The notes under the pieces: model-generated | Told to the model about the DNA's origin: nothing | Databases searched by the model: none | The model's input: the letters and a program-made list of their open reading frames with translations, nothing else | NCBI RefSeq assembly: GCF_001522545.3 | Contig: NC_031779.1 | Span: forward strand, 4,740,460 to 4,804,459 | From: Parus major | Lineage: Eukaryota > Chordata > Aves > Passeriformes > Paridae | Direction: 5' to 3' | DNA length: 64,000 nucleotides | Made by a program: the position numbers and the translations under genes | Shown here: positions 1 through 15,588 of the stretch, one piece after another | Layout: each line of letters begins with the position of its first letter | Position numbering within the stretch: the stretch's first letter is position 1

Positions 1-1323
1 CCTCATAAATATTCATCTTTAATTTTATATTTTCAGTATGGATATGTAGTACACTTGCTGAGAAGAGCTACCTACAATAAATAAGTAAGGCTGAGGATAA
101 ATTGAGCATTCAGAGCTCCTGGAATTTGCCAGGGACTGACTTAAGTGCAAGTGTATGGTTTGAAATTCTAGTACCCACAGGTCTTTGTAAGCTGAAGTTT
201 TCAGTCTCCATGTTCAAGGAACAAGGCTGTAATGAAAACACTTTGATATTCAGGAAAAAAATTAAAGCTTCACAACACTTCAGCTGAAAAGATCAAAGTC
301 ATCTTTGAATAAATGTTGACTACATTTTGCCTTTCAGGGACTGAACTGATCTGTCTTCCCTGAGATGATTCCTCTACTTCTCATGGGACTCTCCCTTCAT
401 GTTTGTGGGCTGTGCTTCTAGAACATGATTTTTATTTACTCTGGTGCTGTAGTCTGATGGCTATTAGATGGCTTGCTGGAGAAAGGACAGATTGTGCAAC
501 TTTTTTTTGCAACTGCTATGAATAATTCCAATAACTTTCAATGAGTTGCCTTTTCAAGAGTTTGACGGTTTTAACTGCTGTTAATAGTCCTGGAATTAAG
601 ATGTCTTGAGCCAGATCAATATGACAGAAGAAACCTAAGCCTTTATATTATACCTTTCCTAGGGAAACTCTACTATTTATTAAGAAAAACAGGGAAATAC
701 ACAATATTTGAAGTAAGTTTTGATAAGATCTCATGCTGCTTATTTACAGAGGCTCCTGTGGGAAAATGGAGATATTTAATGTGTAGGTGGGATGAACCTG
801 GACAATCCAGAGCATCTGTATAACATAGCTTGCAGGTCAAATGGTTTCATGCTGCCAGAGAAGTTGAGATACTTTCCTGAAGATAGAGATGACAGATGTT
901 TAAGCTGTCCCAGGCTTCCCAGAGGAGCTGGGTACTTCAGGGCAATCAGCACAGTGCCGTTTTCACGTTTACATGCCCTGGAGGAAAGTGGAAATATTTT
1001 TCTACTCTATCTATAGAAGATAGTTACGTGTAATTCAGAAAGTTCCCAACCCGCTTAGTGACCCCTCCAAATCCTTTAAGTATTTATACTCAAATAAAAC
1101 AAACAAGGAGTGGGTTACTGAGGACCAGAGGCAGATGGTCAGTGGGAAGCAGAGTAATGGCACCTATCTTAAAACCTTCTATTTATGTTGAGCACTGATG
1201 AAGACTCATCCAGGACGACCCTGCAGGTTCCAGCAGGGACCCCACTGCTGTCCCTGCCCAGTGCTCCCAGCAGGCAGGATGTTTGCAGGCAGGCTCACTT
1301 GCTGCTCTCTGCTTTGGACTGCA

Positions 1324-1349
1324 TTTCCAAGCAAACACCTGCTTGGAAA
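1324..1349. repeat. Perfect 10-bp inverted repeat (hairpin)
   Basis: TTTCCAAGCA at 1324-1333 is followed by a 6-nt loop and then its exact reverse complement TGCTTGGAAA at 1340-1349. It sits in a locally GC-richer patch. Function is unknown; it could be a dyad binding site or chance. Confidence 0.6.
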
Positions 1350-4090
1350 CCCATTTCAAAAGCACACAATGCAGATATCTTTTAGGAAGGAAATTGAGCG
1401 TGTAAGGAATTAAGGTTGATGAGACTGAAGCTATTTTGAATAAGAACAAACACCCTTAGGCTTTTGGGATTTTAGTACAGAATTTTGAAAAAACATCAAA
1501 GGGGGAAAAGTAAATACTGGTTTTGCAGCTATTGACACTTCAAATTTTATTTAACAACAGCAATATCAATTGCATGTTTCACACAGTGTGATTTCCTTAG
1601 CAGGATGAGCAAGATTTGCTTTTAAATGTAGAATCAGACTGTTTGCATTGAATTACAGGTTGGTCTTGTTTTAGCAGTAACTATAGTTTGAGTGTTTGCA
1701 TCTCCTGTACCTGCTCTTAAACCTTCATTTACACAAGAGATGTATGACCTGGGAGCTCAAGCTATTGCAATCAATAGCTAGTAAACTGATTTAGACTTAG
1801 AGTGTCAAATGCCTTTGTGAAGTGTTTGTACTTCATTGCATGTTTGTGTAGCAAATGAAATTTTAGCCACCTGTGATTTGTGTGTTCACACCTTTTAAAA
1901 ATATATGGGGTTTTTTAATGGTAAATATTATGAGCTACTTTCCATCCTGATCACTAACGCAAGATTTTGTATCTATTAAGAGAGTTTGACAAGGTTACTC
2001 ATTTTTCCTCTCTTTTTTGTCACTCCAGTCACTTTCCATACATAAGTCACTATTCCTCCAGTATCTGGAAACCAGCACCCTGAAAAACGGTGACACTGGT
2101 GGGCAACTCTATTCATGTTAGAGGCTGTTACTACTTTACCTGTTGTCTCTAATGTGCTTTGGAGCAGCAAATCACCAAACATTTCCAGAACTCTCTGGTG
2201 TAGTTTAAACAGCCAATGACACCAAAAAAGTTGTTCTGTGAATTTGCTGCTGGTTGGTTTTGTCCCTTGTGTTTGTCAAGATTCAGCCAGGTCCTGACTG
2301 CTCCCTCAGTTCTGTTTATAAATCTTCATCTCCTTCATTCATCCTTGCTCCCCCATCTCTCTGGATGCCTGTGCAAGCTGGTGATGTCTGTGGAGCCGGG
2401 CTCTGGCCCTGCCCAAACACTGGCAAGCAGTGTGGATGCACACGAGCATTTGCTCTGGTGATGCTCAGAGATGAGGGAGGTACTTCTCAATTTATAGGGT
2501 CACTTTTTATAAGGAATTTGTTGTAGGATTATCATCTGCTTTAACTCTTGGTTCAGACTTAAAGGATGACAACATTTTAGTCAGGCTCATGATCTTGGGA
2601 GGCCCATCACAGTAATTATCCTGCAGGAATACCCAGACCTGGTCAGTGCTTCTTTGGTCTGGTTTTTATTTATCATGTAAGCATTATAATAGAGTAGTGG
2701 TATTTTATTATGAAGTACCCCTATTATTACTGAAATGGCCTATGGAAAAGCTAAATATAGTTGGGAAAAATACTTTAAAATCAAATCTAGGGAATAGTTA
2801 AGTTATGCAAAGTTCAGACGTTTTAAAGAAGAGGTATGAGTTGTTTGATGAATAGGAAATGTGTTAGGAAATTCTGATTCATTATTAATCTATTGAAAAA
2901 GGAGCTAGTAAAGTTAATATTTTATATCACAGATATATTTATATATAATAATTCTGTAGTTGGTTAGTTAGCTGGTTAGAGTACAGCTTCAAACAACCTA
3001 TAGAAACAAGTGAATCCTCCTTTATCTCAAATATAATTAGCCATTTAAATGTCTTGGGTCAATTTATTAACACTTTATTCATCGGGGTGTAACTTTTATT
3101 AGGCTTTATTGCTATCAGAAATTATATCCTACACAAATACAATAGAGATTTAAATGTTCTGTAGAATGAGCCAATGCTTCCTGACTTTATTGCACAGTAT
3201 TGTAATGAACCTTGACCAGCTGTAGATTTGATAAGTGTAAAATATTACTGCTTGCTGCTAATTTTGTTCCTTTTTAATGACTGATAATCCATGTCGATTT
3301 AGTGTGATAGTCACAATCCAATACTGTTTTCCTGCTATAAATGTGATTGTAACAGGAGCTATTAAGTGTGTCTGCATAATAAAATTAGTCAGGGAAGCTC
3401 TGTATATTGTTTCCAGGTCTTTGGATTTTCATTATAGTAGTGGAACTTGTTAGACTGTAAAGCTTGATGGTTGCCAGCTCAGACAAGCTCTTCGCTACTC
3501 CTGTGCCAAGCAAAGGGGTAATGATGCTGCACTAAGAAGTCTGTTCTCACTGTTCTGGAAAATCCATCATATATAAACATAGGGGATCATTTTGGGGAGA
3601 GCAGGAAAGGTGTCACAGGGGAAGAAAAGAGGAAACTCATCTGGGCAACTACAATTGCACAAGAGTTGCTGAAAGAGACAAACCTGGCAGCTGAATGTCT
3701 GTGTTAGGAAAGGTAGTTGTGACTTCCCTTAGCAATTGGGCAACACTGATAAATCAAATGTTTGTGTTTGTCAGGATGCCAAGCTGTACAAATGGATCCT
3801 AGTGAGGAAACCTTGGCAGAAGACTCCCTTCCCCTTTATGGCTCCACACACCACCTTTAGATAATGAACTATTGCATCCAAGTCACTCTGAGAAACACAC
3901 ACTTCCTCATACACTTGCTTTTGGTCTCATTTGATCTTGTCTAACCTGAACAGTTATTTCTATTTCAGTTCTTGGGCCTCTAGGTTTGAAGTGCAGACAT
4001 TTTTACAAGAGTAATTGAAATCCCAGCTGAGAATAATCAAAAAGCAGTTTAAACTTTTTTTTTTTAAAGTGAGTAGTTATTCACTTAGTA

Positions 4091-4108
4091 GATCACTTAG
4101 TAGTGATC
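4091..4108. repeat. Perfect 7-bp stem hairpin beside a direct repeat
   Basis: GATCACT (4091-4097), the loop TAGT and AGTGATC (4102-4108) form a perfect stem. Its left arm overlaps the second copy of the direct repeat TCACTTAGTAG, whose copies start at 4081 and 4093. Probably a small local duplication. Confidence 0.5.
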
Positions 4109-5881
4109 TCCATCAATATCTTGGCAGAATAGCAACTAAAAGCTGTACCCATATCTAGGTAGTATCTCAAAAGAATTTAATTTGTGGTAAAGCAGATACC
4201 TAACACGTGAATTTCTCTTACTTCTTAGATAGGTAATGGGAAATTCTGCCATTCATCCCTTTCAATACAAGGCAGGAATAAACCTAAAGATTCCTAACTT
4301 TCTACATTATTTATTTGCATTATTTCCTCCAACACATGGAAAAGCTCCCCAAGAAATAAAAAGGCAGAAATCTGACAAGTACATGCAGAGAGAACTGTGT
4401 TAGCCTAAGGTTTACTGGAGCATGCTTGCATTTTGGTGGCTGTGTGATAGTTGCTGTGAGGTCCTTCTGACCTTTGAGTTTCTTCTTACAGGGATGTTTA
4501 AATGTCATTGCTCAGTCTGTGCATTATCCAGGCCTGCTGTACTGGGGACCATTCAGATGTTCATTCTATATGCCTCCAGTCTCTTTGAAGGCTCTCAGTG
4601 CAGAGTTGTAGCACAATAAAACAGCGGTGTAAAATTATATCTAGCATGAGCCTTTCTGCAGAGATCTCCAGGCTGCCTTTATGGCTGACACTTACTTCTT
4701 TGCAGAGGAGTTGTGCAACTATTTCTAGGATTCAAAGGGATTTCTGCTTTGCTGGCCCAATCTGCTATGCAGCAGTACTTGCATCAGGCTCTGTGCAGCT
4801 GTTTTGGGGATGCTGGCTGGTCAGGGCTGCTTCTTCCCAGAGGACAAAATGCTGAGGCTAGTCAGCAGGTAACAGGAGCTGAAATCCTGCCAACATCATT
4901 CAGAGGTAAAGGGGGTAGTCAGTGCACTTACAAATTAGTGCATCCATCCTCAGTTGGTGCCATTTCATCAGTATTCCTAGGGGAATCTGTATTCTCTGTG
5001 GGAGAAGTCCAATAACTGCCTCCTTTATGCCTCTAGAGCAAAACAAATTTTGGGTGGAGAGAAGACGTTTCCTCTGCTCACACATAAAGAAAAGGGAACT
5101 TACTTCACCAATTTATAATTGAAGTTAGTGGAATAAGTTCCTTGTGTCCCATTCATTTTTTTGCCAGATGAAGATGTCCCATATAGATTTAACTGTGGGC
5201 TTTTGCTCTAGCTCAGCAAGTACACTAATACAAAGAGTATTCCTTGCAAATAAACACTGGACAGATACAAAGAAACACCGAGCAAAACCTAAGCCATGCA
5301 ATGAGCTTCAGAAAGATCAGATCCACAGATGTGCTGACTGAAGTTTAAGAGACAACTTAACAGATGTACAAAGCTGTAGATCAGAGGGGATATAAAACAG
5401 TTAAACTTGCTTAAAGGCACAATGTGTCACAATCTAACGATTCCATGCATCCTCAGCCCGACAGAAGAGGGAACATACGCTCAGCTCGGTGCTCTGGCTG
5501 TAGGCATGCCAAGAAGATTATAAAAATGCCATGCTGTGATATGTTGCCCTCCTGCCTGAAAGGCTACCATTAAGCTGCTTATTTACTGCACCTATTCAGG
5601 CAGCAGTGCGGTTCAGAGTGCTACCTGTCTTCTTGTTGGATAAATTAGTTGTGGATATCACAGGATTGTTGCTGCCTATTGTTCAGTCTAGTGAAGGTGG
5701 GAAGAGATGAAAGGCATGGATCTGACCTTGTAATGTTTTGTGTAAAATAAGAGATGCTTTTTCTTCATAGTGAGTGTCATAGTTGATCTTGGTAGGAATG
5801 ACTTGTTATCAAGTTTGGAGTTAAATTCAAAATTTAGTCCAAAAGGCTAATATACTAATGAAGGCATTTTTTTTTCTCAAT

Positions 5882-5932
5882 CATATATATGTATATATCT
5901 ATATATATGTATAAAATATAAATATATATATA
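5882..5932. repeat. TA-rich simple repeat
   Basis: An imperfect alternating TA tract interrupted by single G and C bases. It is typical microsatellite-like sequence and codes for nothing; the tyrosine/isoleucine-rich open frame across it on the minus strand is an artefact of the repeat. Confidence 0.8.
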
Positions 5933-8900
5933 GGGGGAGATACGGAGGTGTGGAGGTAAGTGAATGTCATTAGAGCTTTGTGCTCTGTATAAATCAGCAC
6001 TGTTTGAAATGAAATTATCAAGAAAACACACAGGAAAACTCAAGACACCCCCTCTGTGCAAAACATTTTGTTGTTGTTGTTTTTGGTTGGGGGATTATTT
6101 ATATATATATTAATTGTTGAGCCCTTATATTTTTATGATATATGGAGCTGTGAACTTTAAATTAGTGATAATAGAAATTGACAAGTACAGCATTAAAAAC
6201 TAAACCATGCAGCCCTACAGGCTTAATTATGAAGTGAGCAGGAAGATAGACACAGAAAATCCTGTTTCAAAATTTTACCTCACATAATATAAATAAAAGA
6301 TTGTCTTCCACTGGTAGCCTGAGATCAAAAGGATAATATAAAATGACTAGCTTGTATTTATTTTGCTTTTATTATGTGTATAGATAAACTATACATTTCT
6401 CACTTCCTTGTGTCTTTTAGCTATACACAGATAGAGACACTTAGATATAGATTTAATTATGGATAAATAGCTATAAATTAATATATGTAATTATTTTGAA
6501 TTTTTCATGTAGTCATTGAAAGATGTGCTTTCATTGTCAAAACTTAAAAATAGAACATTTTTGAATAGTTTTATAACTGATAGTATGGCAAGTTGAATAT
6601 AAATTAGGCAAATTAAAAATACTGATTGGAATTTATTTTAGAAAACGTGATTCTTAAGATAAGGATGTTTTAGATAATCACTAACAGAGACAAGCAATGA
6701 CAGTATTTATTGTATATCTGTATATATATCTTCACCACTTAGCTATCATGTATGCTGAACTGATAATTTTCATTGCTGTCCTAAAAAAACCCTATTTGAT
6801 AAGTTTGAATAAGGCACTGGAATCAGGTTTTCTTCTTTCTGATGAACCATTACGAACTCAAAACATTTTACATTGCTTTGGTATAGCAGATTAGTGGCAA
6901 AAAAAAAAAGAAAAAAAGAGGAAAGACTCTCAAAGCAGCAGGTGCAATGCTCTCCTTCCTTCCTTGAGCTACTTATCTGCTCATTTTTGAATGTCAGTAT
7001 AAAAACTGCCTGAATAACCATCGATGTGCAGCCAGTAAGGTTTGGTAATGTTCAGTGTGGATGTATTGTGACACAAAATCAGGCTCAAAGGAAGCGTGAA
7101 GAAATACTAACACCTTGTTCTAAGGGTTTCCTAAAAGGGCACATCAGTAGTTTTTTTGTCCTAGAGTGCACAGACCCCTGGTGGTGGGGCTGTCAGGAGT
7201 GTCAGGCTCTAATACCCAGGCTTGCTCTAACAAACTAACGCCTTATTTTCTTATTTGTTTGCCCATGATTTAGAACCATTTCATACAAAGCCTTAGTTTG
7301 TGAAAGCAGTCTTTTTAACATATGGTGGCTGAAGCTGAGCTTGTCTGATGCTGCCTTACAGAACTGAGTCCTCTTGGAGTGGTATTTTAACTGGCAATAA
7401 TTGTATTTGATTATGATCAATCAGGATGAAAATTGACTTGACTCCTAAAAGTCTAAATCTCTTTTTATCGTCATTAACCCTGCCCTTTCTTCCTTGTGTC
7501 TCCACCTCACTGAGCCTCCACCACACACACTTGCTTGAATAAAGATGGCCCATTGCAGAAATTAAAGGAAAATATCATATTGTGAACAGTCCTAGATTAA
7601 ATTTCTTATAGAAGATATGGGATAAAAAATACTGTTTTTAACTTGTCATTTTTCAGTATGTCTGGAGTTGATAATTTAAAAACTTCTATAAAGAAGGAGA
7701 TATTTGCAGCTTATTCTAACTCTCATGGAAGGACCTAAATCAATGCAGTTGCAACTTGCAAATCTGTCTTAAATATCTAATTAATCCTAAGCATGTAAGT
7801 AGTGTGACTGTTGTAAATGGAACTGCTCAGACACTCGTGTACTGACATCCACAAAATTAGTCAGGCCCTTCCAGTAGGTCCGGATGGAAATGCAAAACCC
7901 TTGTGCTAAATCATCGTGGGCTCAAGAGAATGGTGCAGTTTAATTATCTCCAGCCAGGGTTAAAGAGGGATGGGAGTATCCTTTTGTGCCAGAGAAAATC
8001 ACACAGATGTCATTTGTAAGGGCAGCAAGGACCAGCTCCAGGGAGCCAGCACGGGCGAGGTTTTGCTGTGTGGCTGTTACTTGTGAAGGGAAACTACTTT
8101 AGGATATTAATGCAAGCCTAGTAATCAGCCTGGGATGAGCTTGAGATGGTTCATTCAAATTTAGAGATTTCTTTCTGTTTGAAAGTGTTGACTGGAAAAT
8201 TATCTAGGTCATGTAAATGAGAGTAGGGATCATTTGAGGAGACTTCAAGTACTGCAGTACTAACAGGCAATATTGAAGCAGACTTTTTTCATGTGTACTG
8301 ATCACCTGAAATACCAACTGGCTGCACATTCCTAAAGCAAAAGGAAGTTGGAAGGGGGAAAGGTGGGAAAAATCCTAGGGCTGTATCAACTAGAACAAAT
8401 TTAGAACTGTGAAAAATTCAGGATAACTGGTGAACAGAAGGATGAAGTATTGGGTGAGAGTTTTGCAGCATTGAGTATCAAACTTGCTTTATCCCACACC
8501 TGCTAAAACTGCAAGGTCCCAGACAAAGGCCAACATTCTTCAGTCACTGTAGCTGACAAAAAGGCTTCCAGGAAGAAGAATATAATCATTAAGATCTTGG
8601 GGATGTGGGAGTAGGGAGGCATGTTCATCAGAACTAAAAATTAAGAAAATTGGAATTTGGTGTGGATTTGGTATGTAACAACCCTACAGAAATTTGTCCC
8701 CACTTCTAACAGCACTTACATGGCTAAATTAAACATAAATTTATTGTTTGGTCACTGTGTTAGACAGTAAAGTCTTAAGAATATTTTTGTGTTAATTATA
8801 GACTTTATAGTCTTTATTTTCTATATAAATCTATTCCATATATTCTATGATACAAAAATATAAGTGCATACAATCTTCAGTTAAATCAGTGGTTACTGCT

Positions 8901-11900
8901 TCAAAAAGCATCTAATTCTGGTTGAACAGACAGTAGTTCTGGCAAAGAACTGAACCACTGTGATGTGATGTACACTTCCAAAATAAAAAAAAATTGCTGT
9001 GATACTGAGCTGAAGATTATTTACAGATTTAGTTTTCTTTGAGGGGAAGCTCCATGAGGCTTTGCTGTACAGAACATCCATCTCCAAAACACAGTGATTT
9101 AGTGATTTAATGTACATACAGCATGTTTTACTTAATTTCTTTCATATGTGTTTTTCAGATGATGAGTTTGTGTAATCCCCACAAAAGACATTCAGGATAT
9201 ATAGATTTTATAGAATCTTGAAGTTAAATGCAGATGTTTTGGATAGTTTTATTTTGTCCTGCTTTCTGTTAACCATGACTTGGTATTCAGTCCTGAGCCA
9301 TAAGGATTTTTTGATTGTTAGGAACTCTGAGAAAGGAAGTAATTTTGTACAGAAATTCTGCAAAGCTTTCTAGGTTTTAGAGTTTCTCTCACGACATCCA
9401 GCAGATGACAAACAGTTCCTCAGAGTGCTTGGGTACCCAATATCTTGTGTGTAACCAACACCTTGTACACTTCAGTCCAAATCCAGAAAAGTGTGTACAC
9501 ATCTAAGGAGAACACCAGGCTTTCACAGTCCTCCTGGCACCCGACAATGACCCAAACCAGTTTCATTTTAAATTGGTTTTTTTATGCAGTCAGTGCAAGT
9601 CTGGTGCTCTGAGGTGCCCTGACAGCTTTGTCTTTCTGACAGGACAGCTCTGGGCTGGCTGTTCCTGAGCTGCAACACAAGGTTTATGTGCCCAGAAAGA
9701 AAAATGGAGATGTGAGCTCAGCTTGGCTCCAGCCTGATGATGCTTTGTCAATATTGGATTGGCTATCCTGTGATTATAAGAAACAAGGACATCATGTAGC
9801 TGTTAGGAGGTAGAAAATAGATTGTTTACTATGTTCCATGCTATCAATCAGTTTTGTGAGAAAACTTGAGCTCTGGCTGACTGGGATAATTTCTTTTAAA
9901 AGCCCCAAGTGTCTCTGATGCTTATTGAGATTCAATCAACAGCAACTTAAAATGATTCCATTTTTTATGGAAAAGAATTTAGAGTATTAAAATAGTTTTG
10001 TAAATAAAATTATTTTAATTCTAATCACAGTAATTAAATGGACAAGATGTTTTAAAAACGACTGCATAGTTAGTGCAGGAATGCCATACCAATCAATGTG
10101 TATAGATTCGCTCATTTACTTCAAACTGGAGATTAGTAATATAATTAGAGATTGTCCTTTAGTAAGGTATTTGTCAGTAAAATAATGTGAAAGGCCAAAT
10201 TTAAGTTATAAATATATATAATACATATAAATATAGTTTCCTTGAAATATCCCTCCTTGGTATAAAGTGTATTTGCAGATGAAATGTATCTTGTGTTTTA
10301 TGTCACATAGTTTTATACCAAATCTTCTGAATTCTTAATGTTTGTTTCACTATGCAAGTTTGAAGTTTGGAAAGCTGTTGCTTTCCAAGTCCTCTGCATA
10401 TAATTATATACCTAAGTATATATAAGAGGGATATAAACAGTCCCACTCTCCAATAAGAATCCCTTCTTGTCAGCTGTATAGCATAAATTGAAGCCAAAAT
10501 ATTTAAATTTCATCCTGGAAAGAAAATGCCTTAGGACCTACAAAATGCTATTTAAAAGCTCACTGTGTTGAATGACCTTAGTAGTTAAGTGACATCCTCC
10601 ATTTCAACAGAATAATTGCATCATGTATCAAATATTTGCATTGGAAACCAGAATATTTTAACATGGGACCAAGGATCAGCCTGACACATCCCAGTAAGAA
10701 GGCAAAGTGAGATGTACAGTAGAGAGGAACAAGTGTGAAGGAAATGGTCCTTCCTTCCTGCCAACCTCATGCAATCACTTGTGTTACTGTTTTGGAGCCT
10801 TAGAGGTTTGATACTGGCCATGGTCTAATTCAAGCTCTGGTGAAGTTTATCAAGGGCCTCACCAGGAAAATTAAATCAACAAAAAAAAAGGGAAGGGGTA
10901 AAAAGCTGAAAACTGGTCAGATTTAGAAGAAAATGTCATCAAATGAAAGCAAGACTAGGAACTGAATACTTTGCCCTCAATGAAATCAGGGGATTTTATC
11001 CGTAAGTTGCTCAGTTCTCTGCACTTTCACATTCCTGTCCTTCCCAAGAGATACACGCACAGGTACCTGAGGCAGTCTCCAAATATTAAGGATGGCCTTT
11101 TCTTTCTGAGGTAAGTACATTGTGTAACTTCACAGTGTCATTTGGTGTCCTTGTGTGCTGGATTGGTGACACTGCACACGCCTGTTAGGCAAGCTGGTGT
11201 ATCAGAAGCAAGCTAACCTCTCCAAGTTATAGCTGTGGAGTGCTTTAGTGTAGAGCCTTCCCCTTAATTTCAATTCTTGTGTGGCAAGTCATGACCTCTT
11301 CTTCAAAGTCTACCCAGCCTAATCCCTTCCTGGCATCTGACAGCATGCAGGCATGCAGGTATTTTTTTAGGTGGGTGCATAGGCACAACTGTCTGCTGTT
11401 AGTTCAGTATCTGTTCAGAAGTGTTCTTCAAACTACTTGACCTGGAAGTGGATGTGAAAATTACCTTCTCAGGGGAGAGTCAAATGTTCCCATGATCTAA
11501 AGCTGTCAACACTTCTCTAAACACATCCCTAATTCGTATTCAACCTTAAAAAATGTCTTTCATTAAAAATATAATTTGACAAAGTAATTGACTTGCATTT
11601 GATTAAGTCAGAATCTATTGGATTAACATGATTAATAGATAAAATTATAATCAAACAGAGCAGTACAAAAGGTGAGTGAAGTCATGGGTCATAATAAAAT
11701 ACTAAATTTAAGAAAGATTGATATGGCAGGAATATTCATTTCACAGTAGGTATCACACTGTTCCCTTACAGACAGTGATGTAATTCCAACGGATTTTGGT
11801 AGTCAGAATCAGGGCTGCTTCAAAGGCCTTTGAAGTTGGTGAGAGTTATTCCAGAGATCTGTTTACAGTACTTAATACCCACAGTCTAAATATTCACTGC

Positions 11901-14900
11901 TCTCATATTGATAGCAAAATGTGGGGTTACTATTAGAAGAATTAGTTCTGAACTGCAGAGGGGAAAAAAATAGCTTAATGATCTTAGAATCAAAAAACCA
12001 CTTAGCCAAAGAAGAACTGCTGTCTTGTAAGACTTCCTGTTCCACAGCACTGGAATACAGTGTAGCATTTCATTGTACGTATCTATTAGGAAGATAACTT
12101 AAAATTTGTTATGAATTTTGACCCACCAATACGTAGGACACGGCACTGACTGAAAAAAAAGCTTATTCAGAGTAAAAATTCTAGTATTAAGACTACAATT
12201 TTTCTTTTAAGTGAAGTAACAACATGGCAACAGCCAGCAACCACATCTTAAGATAACTGTAAAGCTGCAGGTAAACTAGTAAAGATGCATGGTCTCCACC
12301 TGGATGAACTGTCAGCTTTCATGTGTGTATCTAGCTTGTACTTTATTTTGAAAAAGCAAAATCAATTAATTAGTTTTAGTCTAGCAACTAAAATACTCCT
12401 TTTCTGAAGTTTTCCTTCTGTTCCCACCATAGCATGTAATGTTAGTGGTCTCCTTTTAGGAGTGCCAAGGTAACAGAATGGTCTGTGTGTGGTGCATAAA
12501 AGTAATCATGGCTTGAAATGCATGAAATGCCACTGGATGGGGCAGATGGGCAGCTAACTGCACTCTGATACTGGAATTATCTAAAGATAACGTTTTTTTA
12601 TTAACTTCTGCTTTATTTCAAAAGGATAGAGCCAGTGGAAATTACTAAACCTACAGTTACCTAACCTTCCTAGATTGTCAGCTTGTCAGTAATTACATCA
12701 GATGAGTTAGTTATTAGATCAGCACTTGGTCTGCTACTGAAGTTAGTGTGTGTGTGGGGGGGGATCTACTAAGTTCTTTGAAACAAAAAATTGATGACTA
12801 AATTGAAGATACTGGTAAAACATAAACAGGAAAGTCCCACTATGGGATGACAGACCACTGACTGTTTCAACTTGAATTTGCAATAGTCATGTTCATTGAG
12901 GCATCTGTAAGATAAGGAGAAATAGGTGAATTACTTTACTATAAGCATCTGAGTTCAGGAAGCTATAAAATCTTTAAGGTATCTTCAGCATTCCCTCAAG
13001 ATTCTAAAAAAGAATCTAACTCTGGTAAATATTGCATCTCAACAAGTTCAAAGTACCCAGGGAATTAAGGGATCTAGCTGCCTGTGGAACCCATCCAGGG
13101 AGTGGCTTACTGTTTAAAATCATGATTGTTTTAGTCTTGTCAAGTGGGGGATGATGGTGCCAAAGCAATGTGGAAAAGCTCATTGAAAGTAGATTTCCAT
13201 TGCTTGGCTCACAGAATCCCAAATACAGAGACAAATGAGAATGTTTGCTGCCTAAAGGAGAATTTGTTGTCTAAGTTAACATGCTCTAATGAAAGTGAGT
13301 GCAAAAAGAATGCCAGATATTTTCCTGACTGCTCCAGCAGGTGCCAAATGATTTAGTAGTGAGACACGGCTGTATTTAACATCCTCTAAATTGTTCCACA
13401 AGGTAAAAAAGTGCTGCTGTACCAGTGACACCACACACCAGAAAACCTGCAGTAGCTTGGAAGCGCTCGTTATACCTCCACAGAGACTCCCTGCTCAGAT
13501 GGCACAGGTCCCACTGCAACTGTGCCTTTTTTTGCCTTTCTTTTTCTTTAAGTTACTCAACTCCAGTTTGGTTTGAGAAGAAATGGTCTTGCTTATTTTT
13601 CTTAACTGAGGATTATGTAATTGCAGCCATTTAGTGGCTGCTGCCTCTGATAGATGGATTTCTAAAATCAGGAAATTGGAATTACAGAAATGGCACAAAC
13701 AATGCTCCATTTCTCCGTAACAACTTCTGCTGCCACAAGAGCCTACTTCCAGCGTACTGAAATTTAGACTTTAAAAGAGCCACCAAAAGCAGAATAGTTA
13801 CTATTGTTTGGTCATTCTTGTTCAGCATTAGACAGCATGACTCAGCCATATGTGTATTTGCCTATTAAAAGACCAAAAAAAAAGTCTCATTTCACTTCCA
13901 AGTTTACTTGAAATCTCTTGAACAGTTGGCACATGATATCAGTGTTTTAGTGCCAAAGGTAATAAATTTTGTGGTCCTTAAGACACGTTTGGGAATAGCT
14001 TTAGCATTGGAAATGGAAGGGCTAAGCTGGATTCTTGTCTCTATACCAGGATGGTCAGAAAATTAAGAAATATATAGAATTTAGCAGATGTATTTTTCAG
14101 TCATTTCACTATTGTTTTCTGGGTATCCTGAATTTCAGAATGTGTTATGTCTGACCTCACTCATTAAGCATAGTACTTGCCAAGGTAAACTCTAAATTAA
14201 AATAAAAATTAAGTTAAAAAATTAAATGCTACACTTTTGTGCAATGCAAAATGGAAGAAAACAAAAGAGAAAGACTGTGTTGTTTCCAATGTCATTAAAC
14301 TTAGGACACTTTACATAACTTTTAACTGTTGTTTTGAAACCACTTGATTTGTTTACAGCAGAAACAGTATTTTGTTATGGGTGAACTTAGCAATGACCAA
14401 CTAGGGATCCCTGTATATTGATGATTTTTTTTTCTCTTTGTTTTATTTAAGAATAAATTTAGATGGATGGATGAATTTGGAACACTGTTGCTTCATCTTT
14501 ATCCCTAATTGAGATAGTACCATGGATTGTAAGACTCTGGAGTATAATGATTTGTCAGCACAGGACACAGAGTGGACCAATTTAATAGTTGCTAGAGGGG
14601 TTAGGATTCCTACCGCCTTTGATGAAATCTTTTTTAGGTCAGTAACATTTAGAGATATAGGAAAAAAAATGAAGTAATTGGAGAGAAACCAGATGGTTTG
14701 TGGCTAATTTGGAAAAGTACAGATTATTGTTGTGCAGCATCTTATTCATTAAATGAAAAGGCCTTAAGATTTTATAAGGCATAGATTGATATTGATATCA
14801 CATTATGATTCACACTGTTTAGTGTGCAAACATCAGCCATCCCTTATTTTTTTCTGCCCATGCTCAGTGCTATCACTGAAGCCACTACATGAGGAATTAC

Positions 14901-15588
14901 CATGGTGAGTCAGTAGATGACAGCCTTACACATACATTTTTCATTTATATTTTCCTACTACGGAAAAAACATTTGCACGCTGTAAAACACAAATTCAAAT
15001 ATTACAGAAGCAGCCAAATGTATACTTATCATGGAAATACCATGGGTGAGTGAAGTGTCACAAGAATAAGCTGATCTCTGCATTCCCTGCCATTTTTTCA
15101 GAGCATCTTGCTTTGGCATTTGCACAGGCACTTCTTCATTACAAGTACATCATTAAATAAATGTTAATTTTTAAGTTTCTTTACTGTTCCTTCTGAAATA
15201 ATGCAGACACGCCAGCTATGAATAGAGACGTGTTTATTTTGGGATGATAAAAGTAAAATGTTTACCGATCTCTAACTGGGTAAATATTATTTTATTCAGA
15301 TTTATTACAATAATGCCCAGGGACTCTGAATGAAATTGCTGAGCAGTTCATAGGTATTGCAAGGGGCAATTTTTGCCTCACATAATTTGTAGCAAAAATA
15401 AGCAAGACAGACAAAAGGTGAGAGTGCAGACACAGCCTGGGAAGTGACTCTTTTAGAGAGGCTTTTTAAGAGAGAGATGGAATGCTTAGGAAGAGTGTCT
15501 GCTGACTGACCTGAGAGATGCTGATCATACACAAGGGCCACATGTCCCAAGATATGCAAGTGAAGTATTTTTAATTGAGGAACATGTG

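Noticed and set aside
5855..6061. Open frame rich in Ile and Tyr on the minus strand
   Set aside because: Translation of a TA simple repeat.
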